Positions 28,942-40,863 of a stretch of DNA of 64,000 bases are shown piece by piece. The notes beneath the pieces were generated by a model, which saw only the letters and a list, made by a program, of their open reading frames with translations, did not search any database and was not told the DNA's origin. The translations under genes and the position numbers were made by a program. The number at the start of each line of letters is the position of its first letter. Position 1 is the stretch's first letter. Origin of the DNA: Pseudomonas sp. Gutcm_11s (lineage in GTDB: Bacteria > Pseudomonadota > Gammaproteobacteria > Pseudomonadales > Pseudomonadaceae). The stretch spans positions 79,989 to 143,988 of the forward strand of contig NZ_JAQSUW010000009.1 of NCBI RefSeq assembly GCF_028649395.1, given 5' to 3'.

Positions 28942-29240
28942 TTGAAGCGCCTCTCGCTGTCGGCCAGCTTGGCGCGCACCGCCTGTTCCATGTCGATGCC
29001 GGCCTCGGCGCACAGCAGCAGGAGGTAGAGCACGATGTCGCCGACTTCCTGGCCAGCATGTTCCAGCTGCTCGGCGGAGAGTTGGCGCGACTCGTCCTCG
29101 GTCTGCCACTGGAAGATTTCCACCAGCTCGGCCATCTCCACGCTGGCGGCCATGGCCAGGTTCTTCGGGCTGTGGAAACGGCGCCAATCGTTGTGGTCGC
29201 GAATGGCGTGCAGGCGTTGGGTGAGTTCAGCGATATCCAT
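28938..29240 (-). CDS. MazG-like nucleotide pyrophosphohydrolase
   Basis: A 100-residue all-alpha NTP pyrophosphatase of the MazG/RS21-C6 type. The metal-binding pattern E-x-x-E ... E-x-x-D is seen in ASVEMAELVEIFQW and EVGDIVLYLLLLC. Such small enzymes hydrolyse dCTP or modified nucleotides to monophosphates; the exact substrate is not predictable. AGGAGA lies 5 bases before the ATG at 29240. Its stop overlaps the start of the methyltransferase, so the two are co-translated. Confidence 0.9.
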   Translation of the reverse strand: MDIAELTQRLHAIRDHNDWRRFHSPKNLAMAASVEMAELVEIFQWQTEDESRQLSAEQLEHAGQEVGDIVLYLLLLCAEAGIDMEQAVRAKLADSERRFK

Positions 29241-29295
29241 GGGCTCTCCTTCAGGCCGCATAGCTTCGGCCCGAAGCTCGCGCCCCGCAAGCCCG

Positions 29296-30330
29296 TTACT
29301 CGATGAGCGCGCCTTCCTTCTCCAGCAGCGCCTGCTTGCGTGGCACGCCCCAGCGATAACCGGTAAGCGCGCCGTTGGCGCCGATCACCCGGTGGCACGG
29401 CACCAGCAGGCCCAGCGGGTTGCTGGCGCAGGCGCGGGCCACGGCACGAGCGTGGCTGCCGATCTGCTCGGCCAGCTCGCCGTAGCGCCGCGTCTGCCCC
29501 GGCGGAATCTCACGTAGGGCTTGCCAGACCTGTTGCTGGAAGGCGGTGCCGCGCATGTCCAGCGGCAGGTGGGCGGCGCGCGCCGGCTCCTCGATCTGCA
29601 CCACCACCTCGCGCAGCCAGTCGCGCAGGCCGCGCTGGTCACGGCGCAGTTCGGCGGCGGCGAAGCGTTGCTGCAGTTCGGCCTCCAGCTCGCACTCGTC
29701 GTCGCCGAACAGCACGGCGCAGGCGCCCTTGTCGCTGGTGGCGAGCAGCAGCAGGCCGAGCGGGCAGAGGGTGATGGCGTAGCGCAGCACTTCGCCTGCG
29801 CCCTTCTGCCGGCGCTGCGCCGGGCTCAGGGCGGAGGTCTCCTCGTACAGGGCGCGGGTGCCGGAATAGCCGGCGTCCAGCGCGGCCTGCAGCACCGATG
29901 GCGCGCCGGGCAGGGTGGCTTCGAGGCGCTGGCGGCGATGGGCGTCGAACCAGGCTCTCGGGCTCATCCCGGTGCGTGCCTTGAAGGCGCGCGCCAGGTG
30001 CGAGGCGGACAGGCCGATGCGCGCCGCCAACTGCTCCAGCGTCGGCGGCTGCTCGCTGTTCTCCAGCAGGCGGCAGGCGGAGATGACCAGCTCGTCCAGT
30101 TGCTCGGCCGGGCTCTTGCCCTGCGGCGTGCAGCGCCGGCATGGGCGGAAGCCGGCTGCCTCGGCACTGGCTGGGTCGACATGGAAACTGACGTTGTCGC
30201 GCCGGGGGCGCCGTGCCGGGCAACTGGGCCGGCAGTAGATGCCGGTGCTGCGCACGGCGAACACGAAGCGCCCGTCCTGCGTTGCGTCGCGGTCGCACAA
30301 GGCCTGCCAGCATTGGTTCTGATCGAGCAT
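29296..30330 (-). CDS. ada: Bifunctional DNA-repair methyltransferase / regulator Ada
   Basis: Repairs methylphosphotriesters and O6-methylguanine and activates the adaptive response. The 344-residue protein has the complete E. coli-type layout: N-terminal zinc domain with Cys33, Cys37, Cys64 and Cys67 (CRPSC ... PCRRC), an AraC-type helix-turn-helix (about 105-180; LAARIGLSASHLARAFKARTG), and the C-terminal methyltransferase with the acceptor Cys312 in PCHRV. The start at 30330 has GGGAG upstream. Both acceptor cysteines are present. It lies head to head with the hybrid kinase gene. Confidence 0.96.
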   Translation of the reverse strand: MLDQNQCWQALCDRDATQDGRFVFAVRSTGIYCRPSCPARRPRRDNVSFHVDPASAEAAGFRPCRRCTPQGKSPAEQLDELVISACRLLENSEQPPTLEQLAARIGLSASHLARAFKARTGMSPRAWFDAHRRQRLEATLPGAPSVLQAALDAGYSGTRALYEETSALSPAQRRQKGAGEVLRYAITLCPLGLLLLATSDKGACAVLFGDDECELEAELQQRFAAAELRRDQRGLRDWLREVVVQIEEPARAAHLPLDMRGTAFQQQVWQALREIPPGQTRRYGELAEQIGSHARAVARACASNPLGLLVPCHRVIGANGALTGYRWGVPRKQALLEKEGALIE

Positions 30331-30446
30331 GACGATCTCCCGAATTCCGTTGTGGCGATTGTCGATCCGCCGCCGCTGGCTGCCAATCCGTATCTGACTT
30401 TCAAAGCCTATGCTGAGGGTGCCCCCGTTCCGCAAGGAAGCCGTCC

Positions 30447-33938
<3,492 letters not shown>

Positions 33939-33948
33939 CGGGGGAAGG

Positions 33949-35136
<1,188 letters not shown>

Positions 35137-35176
35137 TCGCCCGCGCGGGGAGTGCTGGAGCTGCGGGTGGGGTGGC

Positions 35177-37822
35177 TCAGGTCGGCAAGCGGGTGCTGCG
35201 CCAGTGCTCCAGATCGCCGGCCGGCATCGGTCGGCCGAAGTGGTAGCCCTGGGCTATGTCGCAGCCCTGGCGGGTGAGCGCGGCGGCGGTGTCCTCGTCC
35301 TCCACCCCTTCGGCGACCACCTGCATGGCGAAGTTGTGCGCCAGGGCCAGGGTCGACTGCACGATCACCGCGTCGGAGGCGTTCTCGGTCATGGCCGAGA
35401 CGAAGGTGCGGTCGATCTTCAGCACTTGCACCGGCAGGCGCTTGAGGTAGGCCAGCGAGGAATAGCCGGTACCGAAGTCGTCGATCGACAGGTTCACCCC
35501 CAGCTCGCGGATCGCCTGCAGGCTGCGCAGGGCCAGCTCCGGATCTTCCATCAGGGTGCCCTCGGTCACTTCCAGCTCGAGCAGTTCGGCGGCCACCCGG
35601 TGGTGGGCGAGCAGCTCGGCGAGCTCCGGCAGGAAGTGCGGGTTGAGCAGGTTGTGGGTGCTGATGTTGACCGCCAGGCAGGTGCCCAGTCCCTGGTCCT
35701 GCCACTGCCGTAGCTGGCGCAGGGCCTCGTTCAGCACCCAGCGGGTCAGCGGGTGGATCAGCTCTGTACTCTCGGCCAGGGGGATGAAGTCGCCCGGCGG
35801 AATCATGCCCTTTTCCGGATGCTGCCAGCGCAGCAGCGCCTCGAAGCCGACCACCTGGCGGTCGCTCAGGCGGATCTTCGGCTGGTAGTAGAGCTGCAGG
35901 CCGCCCTCGCGGATCGCCCGCCCCAATTGGGTGTGCAGGGCCAGGCGCTCGGGCGTGTAGTTGTCGGTGCTGCGTTGGTACAGGGCGTATTCGCGGCGCT
36001 CGCGCTTGGCCTGGTACATGGCGATGTCGGCGCAGCGCAGCAGGTCGCTGGCGCTCATGCCGTGCTCGGGGAACATGGCGATGCCGATGCTGGCCGTCAG
36101 CTCCAGGTGGATGCCGTCGACCAGCAGCGGCCGGGCGATGACCTGGGCGACGCCGCTGCACAGGCCATGCAGCGCCGCCTGGTCGATCAGGTGCGCGGAG
36201 ACGATGGCCATCTCGTCGCCGCCCAGCCGCGCCACGCAGGCATTCTGCTCCGCCAGCCACTCCTGCAGGCGCTCACCCAGTTCGGTCAGCACACGGTCGC
36301 CGTGCTGATGGCCGAGGGTGTCGTTGACCTCCTTGAAGCGGTTCATGTCGAGCAGCAGCACGGCGAAGTGCTGCCCCTTGTCCAAGGCGGCGCGTTCGTC
36401 GATATGGCGCACCAGCCAGTAGCGGTTGGGCAGTTGCGTGAGGCTGTCGTGGGTGGCGAGGAATTCCTGCTCGGCCAGGTAGCGCTTGCGCTCGGTGATG
36501 TCGTGCAGCACGCCCAGCAGCAGGGTTTCGCCACGCCAGTGGAACTGCGAGACGCGCAGCTCGCAGTCGAAGTGGCCGGCGCTGTCCTGGCGCAGGAAGC
36601 GCCATTCGAACTGCTGGTCCTCGCCCTCCAGCGCGGCGTGGCGCATCAGGTTGGCGGCGACCACCGACAGGCGCCCGTCCAGCTGCCGTTCCGGGGCCAT
36701 CAGGGCCGGCTTGCGGCCGCGCAGCTGCTCGGCGCCCTCCAGGCCGAACAGGCGTGCGGAGACCGGGTTGGCGGTGAGGATGGTGCCTTCGCGGTCGACC
36801 AGCAGCAGGCCGTCGTTCACGTCGGTGAACAGGCGGCGGTAGAACTCTTCGTCCTGGCTCACCTGGCCGATCAGGCGCCGCAGCTGCAGGGCGGCGAGCC
36901 CCAGCAACAGCAGGCTGGCGGCCAGCAGCACCAGGGTCAGCCCCGAGCGGCGCAGCCACGGGCCGTGGAAGCTGCTGCGGGTCTCGCCGATCACCGCGTA
37001 CAGGGGGAAGCGTGGCGACGGGGTGAGCACGTAGTAGGTGGGCACGCCGGCCAGACTGTCGGCTTCGACGAAGCTCGCCGTCGAACGGGTGCCCAGCTGG
37101 CGCAGCGGCGACTGTTCCGGCAGCTCGCGGTTGGTGTAGGTCTCCGGCTGCGGCATGCGGTAGAGGATCGTGCCCCAGGCGGAGATAAGGCCGCCGTTCA
37201 TCTCCTGCTCCAGGCCCAGGCGCTCGAGCAGGTAGCCAAAGCGCTCGGTGGGTATCAGGGCGCCCAGCTGCAATGGCTGCTCGGAGCCGGTCTGTGGGGA
37301 AATCATCAGCGGCAGCAGGAAGCCATCGCGATCTGGGTTGCGCAGGGGCGGGTAGAGCGGCTCTTCATGCACGCCCTCGGTCAGCGCGGCGAGCTGGCGC
37401 TTCAGCGTCGGGTTGTGCACGGCGCGGCCGGCCGCATCGACGATGAATATCTGTCCGTCGATGAGGGCGAACAGGTGGCTGGAGACCGGGTCGTAGCGCA
37501 TCGCATCCTGCAGCACCTGGAGGATGCGGTCGCGCTCCTGGCTGGTCACCCGTGGCTCGTTGAGCTCCTCGAAGGAGACTCGCACGCTCTCGTAACTCTG
37601 TTGCAGCAGGGCGCTGGTATAGCCCTCCAGCGCCCGTGACAGCGCCATCATGTTGTGGCGATGCTGGTCCGTGCTGGCCTGGTAGTCGCGCAGGATGCTC
37701 CAGCCGCTGAAGCCCACGGCGAGCAGTAGCGCCAGGGCCATGCTGACAAAGAAACTCAGGCCGATGCGCCGCCGGCGCAGGCCATGCTGAGGATGCAACT
37801 GCAGCTGGAAACTGTTCGGCAT
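35177..37822 (-). CDS. Membrane PAS-GGDEF-EAL protein
   Basis: An 881-residue cyclic-di-GMP turnover protein. TM1 (about 21-43), a long periplasmic sensor (about 45-295, no family recognised), TM2 (about 298-316), PAS (about 325-445), GGDEF (about 450-610) and EAL (about 625-875). The GGDEF motif reads GGDEM and no RxxD site precedes it. The EAL domain keeps EALLRW, the Asn of AVNIS, ELEVTE, DDFGTGYSS, KIDR and AEGVED, so phosphodiesterase activity is likely. It is convergent with the response-regulator gene; a functional link is possible but unproven. Confidence 0.9.
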   Translation of the reverse strand: MPNSFQLQLHPQHGLRRRRIGLSFFVSMALALLLAVGFSGWSILRDYQASTDQHRHNMMALSRALEGYTSALLQQSYESVRVSFEELNEPRVTSQERDRILQVLQDAMRYDPVSSHLFALIDGQIFIVDAAGRAVHNPTLKRQLAALTEGVHEEPLYPPLRNPDRDGFLLPLMISPQTGSEQPLQLGALIPTERFGYLLERLGLEQEMNGGLISAWGTILYRMPQPETYTNRELPEQSPLRQLGTRSTASFVEADSLAGVPTYYVLTPSPRFPLYAVIGETRSSFHGPWLRRSGLTLVLLAASLLLLGLAALQLRRLIGQVSQDEEFYRRLFTDVNDGLLLVDREGTILTANPVSARLFGLEGAEQLRGRKPALMAPERQLDGRLSVVAANLMRHAALEGEDQQFEWRFLRQDSAGHFDCELRVSQFHWRGETLLLGVLHDITERKRYLAEQEFLATHDSLTQLPNRYWLVRHIDERAALDKGQHFAVLLLDMNRFKEVNDTLGHQHGDRVLTELGERLQEWLAEQNACVARLGGDEMAIVSAHLIDQAALHGLCSGVAQVIARPLLVDGIHLELTASIGIAMFPEHGMSASDLLRCADIAMYQAKRERREYALYQRSTDNYTPERLALHTQLGRAIREGGLQLYYQPKIRLSDRQVVGFEALLRWQHPEKGMIPPGDFIPLAESTELIHPLTRWVLNEALRQLRQWQDQGLGTCLAVNISTHNLLNPHFLPELAELLAHHRVAAELLELEVTEGTLMEDPELALRSLQAIRELGVNLSIDDFGTGYSSLAYLKRLPVQVLKIDRTFVSAMTENASDAVIVQSTLALAHNFAMQVVAEGVEDEDTAAALTRQGCDIAQGYHFGRPMPAGDLEHWRSTRLPT

Positions 37823-37899
37823 GGCGATACTGCGGCCGGGTAGGGAGACTCCAGCATAGGCGATGGCATCCTGCTATCGCCAGATAAATGAATACAGGT

Positions 37900-38184
37900 T
37901 CAGCGCCAGTCCAGCTGCAAGGCTGCCTGCCAGGCGAAACGCTCGAAGTGGCTGGCGACCACGCCCTGCAGTTTCTCCAGATCGGTGCTGTTGCTGCTTT
38001 CCACGCGCAGGGTCAGGCCCTGTTCGTCGGCCTGCAGCAGGCTCAGGCCGAAGGCGAATTCGATGCGCCCCTGCTGCTCGTCGAAGCTGACCGGAATCTT
38101 GTGGGCGAAGTGCTTGCACAGGCGGCTGATATAGCGCGCCGGGGTGTCGGTGGTGACGTGGGCGGATGCGGTGAAGGTGCTCAT
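37900..38184 (-). CDS. DUF2218 family protein
   Basis: A 94-residue cytosolic protein of unknown function. The pattern ARYISRLCKHFAHKIPVSFD, GRIEFAFG and LQGVVASHFERFAW matches DUF2218, small proteins often found next to siderophore or metal genes. GGAG lies 6 bases before the ATG. It follows the oxidoreductase gene by 47 bp on the same strand. Confidence 0.87.
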   Translation of the reverse strand: MSTFTASAHVTTDTPARYISRLCKHFAHKIPVSFDEQQGRIEFAFGLSLLQADEQGLTLRVESSNSTDLEKLQGVVASHFERFAWQAALQLDWR

Positions 38185-38231
38185 GCGATCTCCATAAGGA
38201 AGCAGCGCCCCGGTTGCGGGGCGCGAGGGGC

Positions 38232-38873
38232 TCAGTAGGCGACGGTGAAACGCTGACGGATATGCTGCGGCCGCTCGGTTTCATCGAGCAGGGCCACGGC
38301 GAGGTCGGCGACCGAGATATGGCCGGGCGCATCGCCGTTCATCAGCAGCTGTTCGCCGCCGAGGCGGAACTGGCCGGTGCGAGGGCCGGGCTGCAGCAGC
38401 GCAGCGGGGGAGAGGAAGGTCCAGTCGAGGTCCTGTTCGTCGCGCAGCTGGTTGAGGGCCTGGCGCGCGCCTTCGGCGCCCTCCTTGTACTCGGCGGGGA
38501 AGTCCGGCGTGTCGATCAGTTGCAGGCCCGGCGCCACGTACAGGCTGCCAGCGCCGCCGACCACCAGCAGGCGCCGGACTCCGGCGGCCTTGCTCGCGGC
38601 ATTGATGGCCGAGGAGCCAGCGATGAACTGCGCGCGGATATCGGCCTCGCCCCAGCCGGGGTTGAAGGCGCTGAGAACGGCGTTGTGACCGCGCAGCTGC
38701 TCGGTGAGGCCGGCGACATCGTGCACGTCGGCGCGCAGGCCGGTCAGGTGCTCGTGGCTCGGCAGTTTCTCCGGGTGGCGGACCAGGGCGGTGACCTGGT
38801 GGCCACGGTTCAGGGCTTCTTCCAGCAGGGCGGCGCCGACGTAGCCGGTGGCGCCGATCAGGGCGAGTTTCAT
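38232..38873 (-). CDS. NAD(P)-binding oxidoreductase, YwnB-like
   Basis: A 213-residue atypical short-chain dehydrogenase/epimerase-like protein. MKLALIGATGYVGAALLEEAL gives the dinucleotide-binding GxxGxxG, and LLVVGGAGSLY and FLSPAALLQPG are typical of the NAD(P)H-binding YwnB family. No classical YxxxK is present. GAGGA precedes the ATG at 38873. It is divergent from a LysR regulator, which likely controls it, and is followed by DUF2218. Confidence 0.87.
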   Translation of the reverse strand: MKLALIGATGYVGAALLEEALNRGHQVTALVRHPEKLPSHEHLTGLRADVHDVAGLTEQLRGHNAVLSAFNPGWGEADIRAQFIAGSSAINAASKAAGVRRLLVVGGAGSLYVAPGLQLIDTPDFPAEYKEGAEGARQALNQLRDEQDLDWTFLSPAALLQPGPRTGQFRLGGEQLLMNGDAPGHISVADLAVALLDETERPQHIRQRFTVAY

Positions 38874-38944
38874 TGCGGTGTCCTCGGTGTGTTTGCGTGG
38901 GACACATAATCGCTTCTGGATAAATGAGGGAAAAAGACGCCTAA

Positions 38945-38966
38945 TCCGCTTTAACAATTAAGCGGA
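38945..38966. promoter_or_regulatory. Palindrome in LysR/oxidoreductase promoter region
   Basis: TCCGCTT (38945-38951) and AAGCGGA (38960-38966) flank an 8-base AT spacer, ending 9 bases before the LysR ATG. The position in the divergent region suits an autoregulatory LysR binding site. Confidence 0.55.
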
Positions 38967-38974
38967 GCTTAATA

Positions 38975-39862
38975 ATGGAGCAGCTCAAGCGCATGGCCCT
39001 GTTTGCCTCCGTGGTGGAAAAGGGGTCCATGGTCGCGGCCGCCGAGGCGCTGGGCATGACCGCCTCGGCGGTCAGCCAGCAGATTCGCAAGCTGGAGGAG
39101 AGCACCCAGGTCAGCCTGTTGCACCGCACCACGCGCAAGCTGACCCTGACCGAGGCGGGCGCGCAGCTGTACCAGAGCTGCCGGCAGATCGTGCAGCTGG
39201 CCGAGCAGGCCGAGCAGCGCCTGGCCGAACTGCGCGATGCACCGGTGGGCGAGTTGCGCATCGCCGCGCCCGTGGGCTTCTCCGGGCACCTGGTGACCAG
39301 CGCCCTGGCGCCGCTGTTGAGCGCTCACCCGCAACTGAGCCTGCGGCTGTTCTTTCAGGACGAGCAGATCGACCTGGTCGAGCAGCGTATCGACCTGGCC
39401 ATCCGTGTCGGCAGCCAGGAGGATTCCAGCCTGGTGGCGCGTTACATCGGCGACTGGCCGATGCTGCTGTGCGCGGCGCCGGCCTACCTGGCGCGCTGCG
39501 GCGCCATCGATGGCCCGGAGCAGCTGAGCAGCCTGGACTGGCTGAGCCTGGGCCACGAGCGTGGCAGCCAGCTGGCGCTGCGCGGGCCGGATGGCACGGT
39601 CCAGCGCCTGCGGGTGGAGGGGCGGGTGGTGTGCAACAACATCCTTTCGGTGCGCCAGTTCACCCTGGCCGGCATGGGCCTGTCGCTACAGCCGGAGCCG
39701 GAGATCCGCGATCTGCTGGCGCGCGGCGAGCTGCTCAGGGTGCTGCCGCAGTGGCAGCCGGCGGCCATCGGCCTGTATCTGGTCACGCCACGGCGTGACG
39801 CCCAGCCGGCCAAGGTGCGCTACGCCATCGACGCGTTGCGTCGCGCCCTGCTGGCGGGCTAG
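38975..39862 (+). CDS. LysR family transcriptional regulator
   Basis: A 295-residue regulator. The N-terminal winged helix (MEQLKRMALFASVVEKGSM, MTASAVSQQIRKLEE) is followed by the substrate-binding domain (about 90-293). The sequence belongs to the CrgA/AaeR-like branch that typically regulates an adjacent oxidoreductase. Transcribed away from the YwnB-like oxidoreductase gene with 101 bp between the starts. GGAG lies 9 bases before the ATG. The effector is unknown. Confidence 0.93.
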   Translation: MEQLKRMALFASVVEKGSMVAAAEALGMTASAVSQQIRKLEESTQVSLLHRTTRKLTLTEAGAQLYQSCRQIVQLAEQAEQRLAELRDAPVGELRIAAPVGFSGHLVTSALAPLLSAHPQLSLRLFFQDEQIDLVEQRIDLAIRVGSQEDSSLVARYIGDWPMLLCAAPAYLARCGAIDGPEQLSSLDWLSLGHERGSQLALRGPDGTVQRLRVEGRVVCNNILSVRQFTLAGMGLSLQPEPEIRDLLARGELLRVLPQWQPAAIGLYLVTPRRDAQPAKVRYAIDALRRALLAG

Positions 39863-39918
39863 CCGCGGATTACGTATAACGCCAGCAGAACCACCACATT
39901 GGAGCCCCCTCGTTCACG

Positions 39919-40806
39919 ATGAAAACCCCGAAACGCCTGGAACCCCTGCTCGAAGACGGTCTGATCGACGAGGTAGTGCGGCCACTGATGAGTGGCAAGG
40001 AAGCCTCGGTCTATGTGGTGCGCTGCGCCGGCGAGTTGCGCTGCGCCAAGGTCTATAAGGAGGCCAACAAACGTGGCTTCCGCCAGGCGGCCGAGTACCA
40101 GGAGGGGCGCAAGACGCGCAACAGCCGTGATGCCCGGGCCATGGCCAAGGGCAGCAAGTACGGCCGCAAGGAGCAGGAGGACGCCTGGCAGAACGCCGAG
40201 GTTGCTGCGCTATTCCGTCTCGCCGCCGCCGGTGTACGAGTGCCCAAGCCCTACGACTTCCTCGACGGCGTGCTGCTGATGGAGATGGTCAATGACGGCT
40301 ACGGCGATGCGGCGCCGCGCCTCAATGACGTCGACCTGCTGCCCGAGGACGCCCGCGAGTTCCACGCCTTCATGATTGGCGAGATCGTCAAGATGCTCTG
40401 CGCCGGCCTGGTGCACGGCGACCTCTCGGAATTCAACGTGCTGCTCGACCCCTACGGCCCGGTGATCATTGACCTGCCGCAAGCGGTGGATGCCGCCGCC
40501 AACAACCACGCTTTCAGCATGCTCGAGCGCGACGTGCGCAACATGGCCGAGTACTTCGGCCAGTTCGCCCCGGAGCTGCTGGAGACCCGCTATGCCAAGG
40601 AAATGTGGGCGCTCTTCGAGGAAGGCAAGCTGACCCCGGAGACCCAGCTCAGCGGCCAGTTCGCCGAGCCGGAGGAACAGGCCGATGTTGGCGCGGTGAT
40701 GCGCGAGATCAAGGCCGCCCTGGCCGAACAGGCCCGCCGCGAGGCGGCACGCAACGCCGAGGATGCACCGAGCGACGAGCCGCCACCACCGCCCTGGGCG
40801 CAGTGA
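39919..40806 (+). CDS. RIO1-like protein kinase
   Basis: A 295-residue atypical kinase. SGKEASVYVVRC is the RIO P-loop equivalent, CAKVYK contains the ATP lysine, LVHGDLSEFNVLL the catalytic loop with Asp and Asn, and VIIDLPQAVD the metal-binding Asp. The C-terminus ends in an acidic/proline tail (EPPPPPW). Bacterial RIO1 proteins are poorly studied; substrates unknown. It stands alone and is followed by a strong terminator. Confidence 0.9.
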   Translation: MKTPKRLEPLLEDGLIDEVVRPLMSGKEASVYVVRCAGELRCAKVYKEANKRGFRQAAEYQEGRKTRNSRDARAMAKGSKYGRKEQEDAWQNAEVAALFRLAAAGVRVPKPYDFLDGVLLMEMVNDGYGDAAPRLNDVDLLPEDAREFHAFMIGEIVKMLCAGLVHGDLSEFNVLLDPYGPVIIDLPQAVDAAANNHAFSMLERDVRNMAEYFGQFAPELLETRYAKEMWALFEEGKLTPETQLSGQFAEPEEQADVGAVMREIKAALAEQARREAARNAEDAPSDEPPPPPWAQ

Positions 40807-40816
40807 CGACCCAATG

Positions 40817-40848
40817 AAAAACGCCCGCTGCTGCGGGCGTTTTCTTTT
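40817..40848 (+). terminator. Intrinsic terminator after the RIO1-like gene
   Basis: AAAACGCCCGC (40818-40828) pairs with GCGGGCGTTTT (40833-40843) over a TGCT loop and is followed by CTTTT. It probably also ends the convergent siderophore-receptor transcript at 40864. Confidence 0.9.
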
Positions 40849-40863
40849 GTGTGGCGCTCGTGC

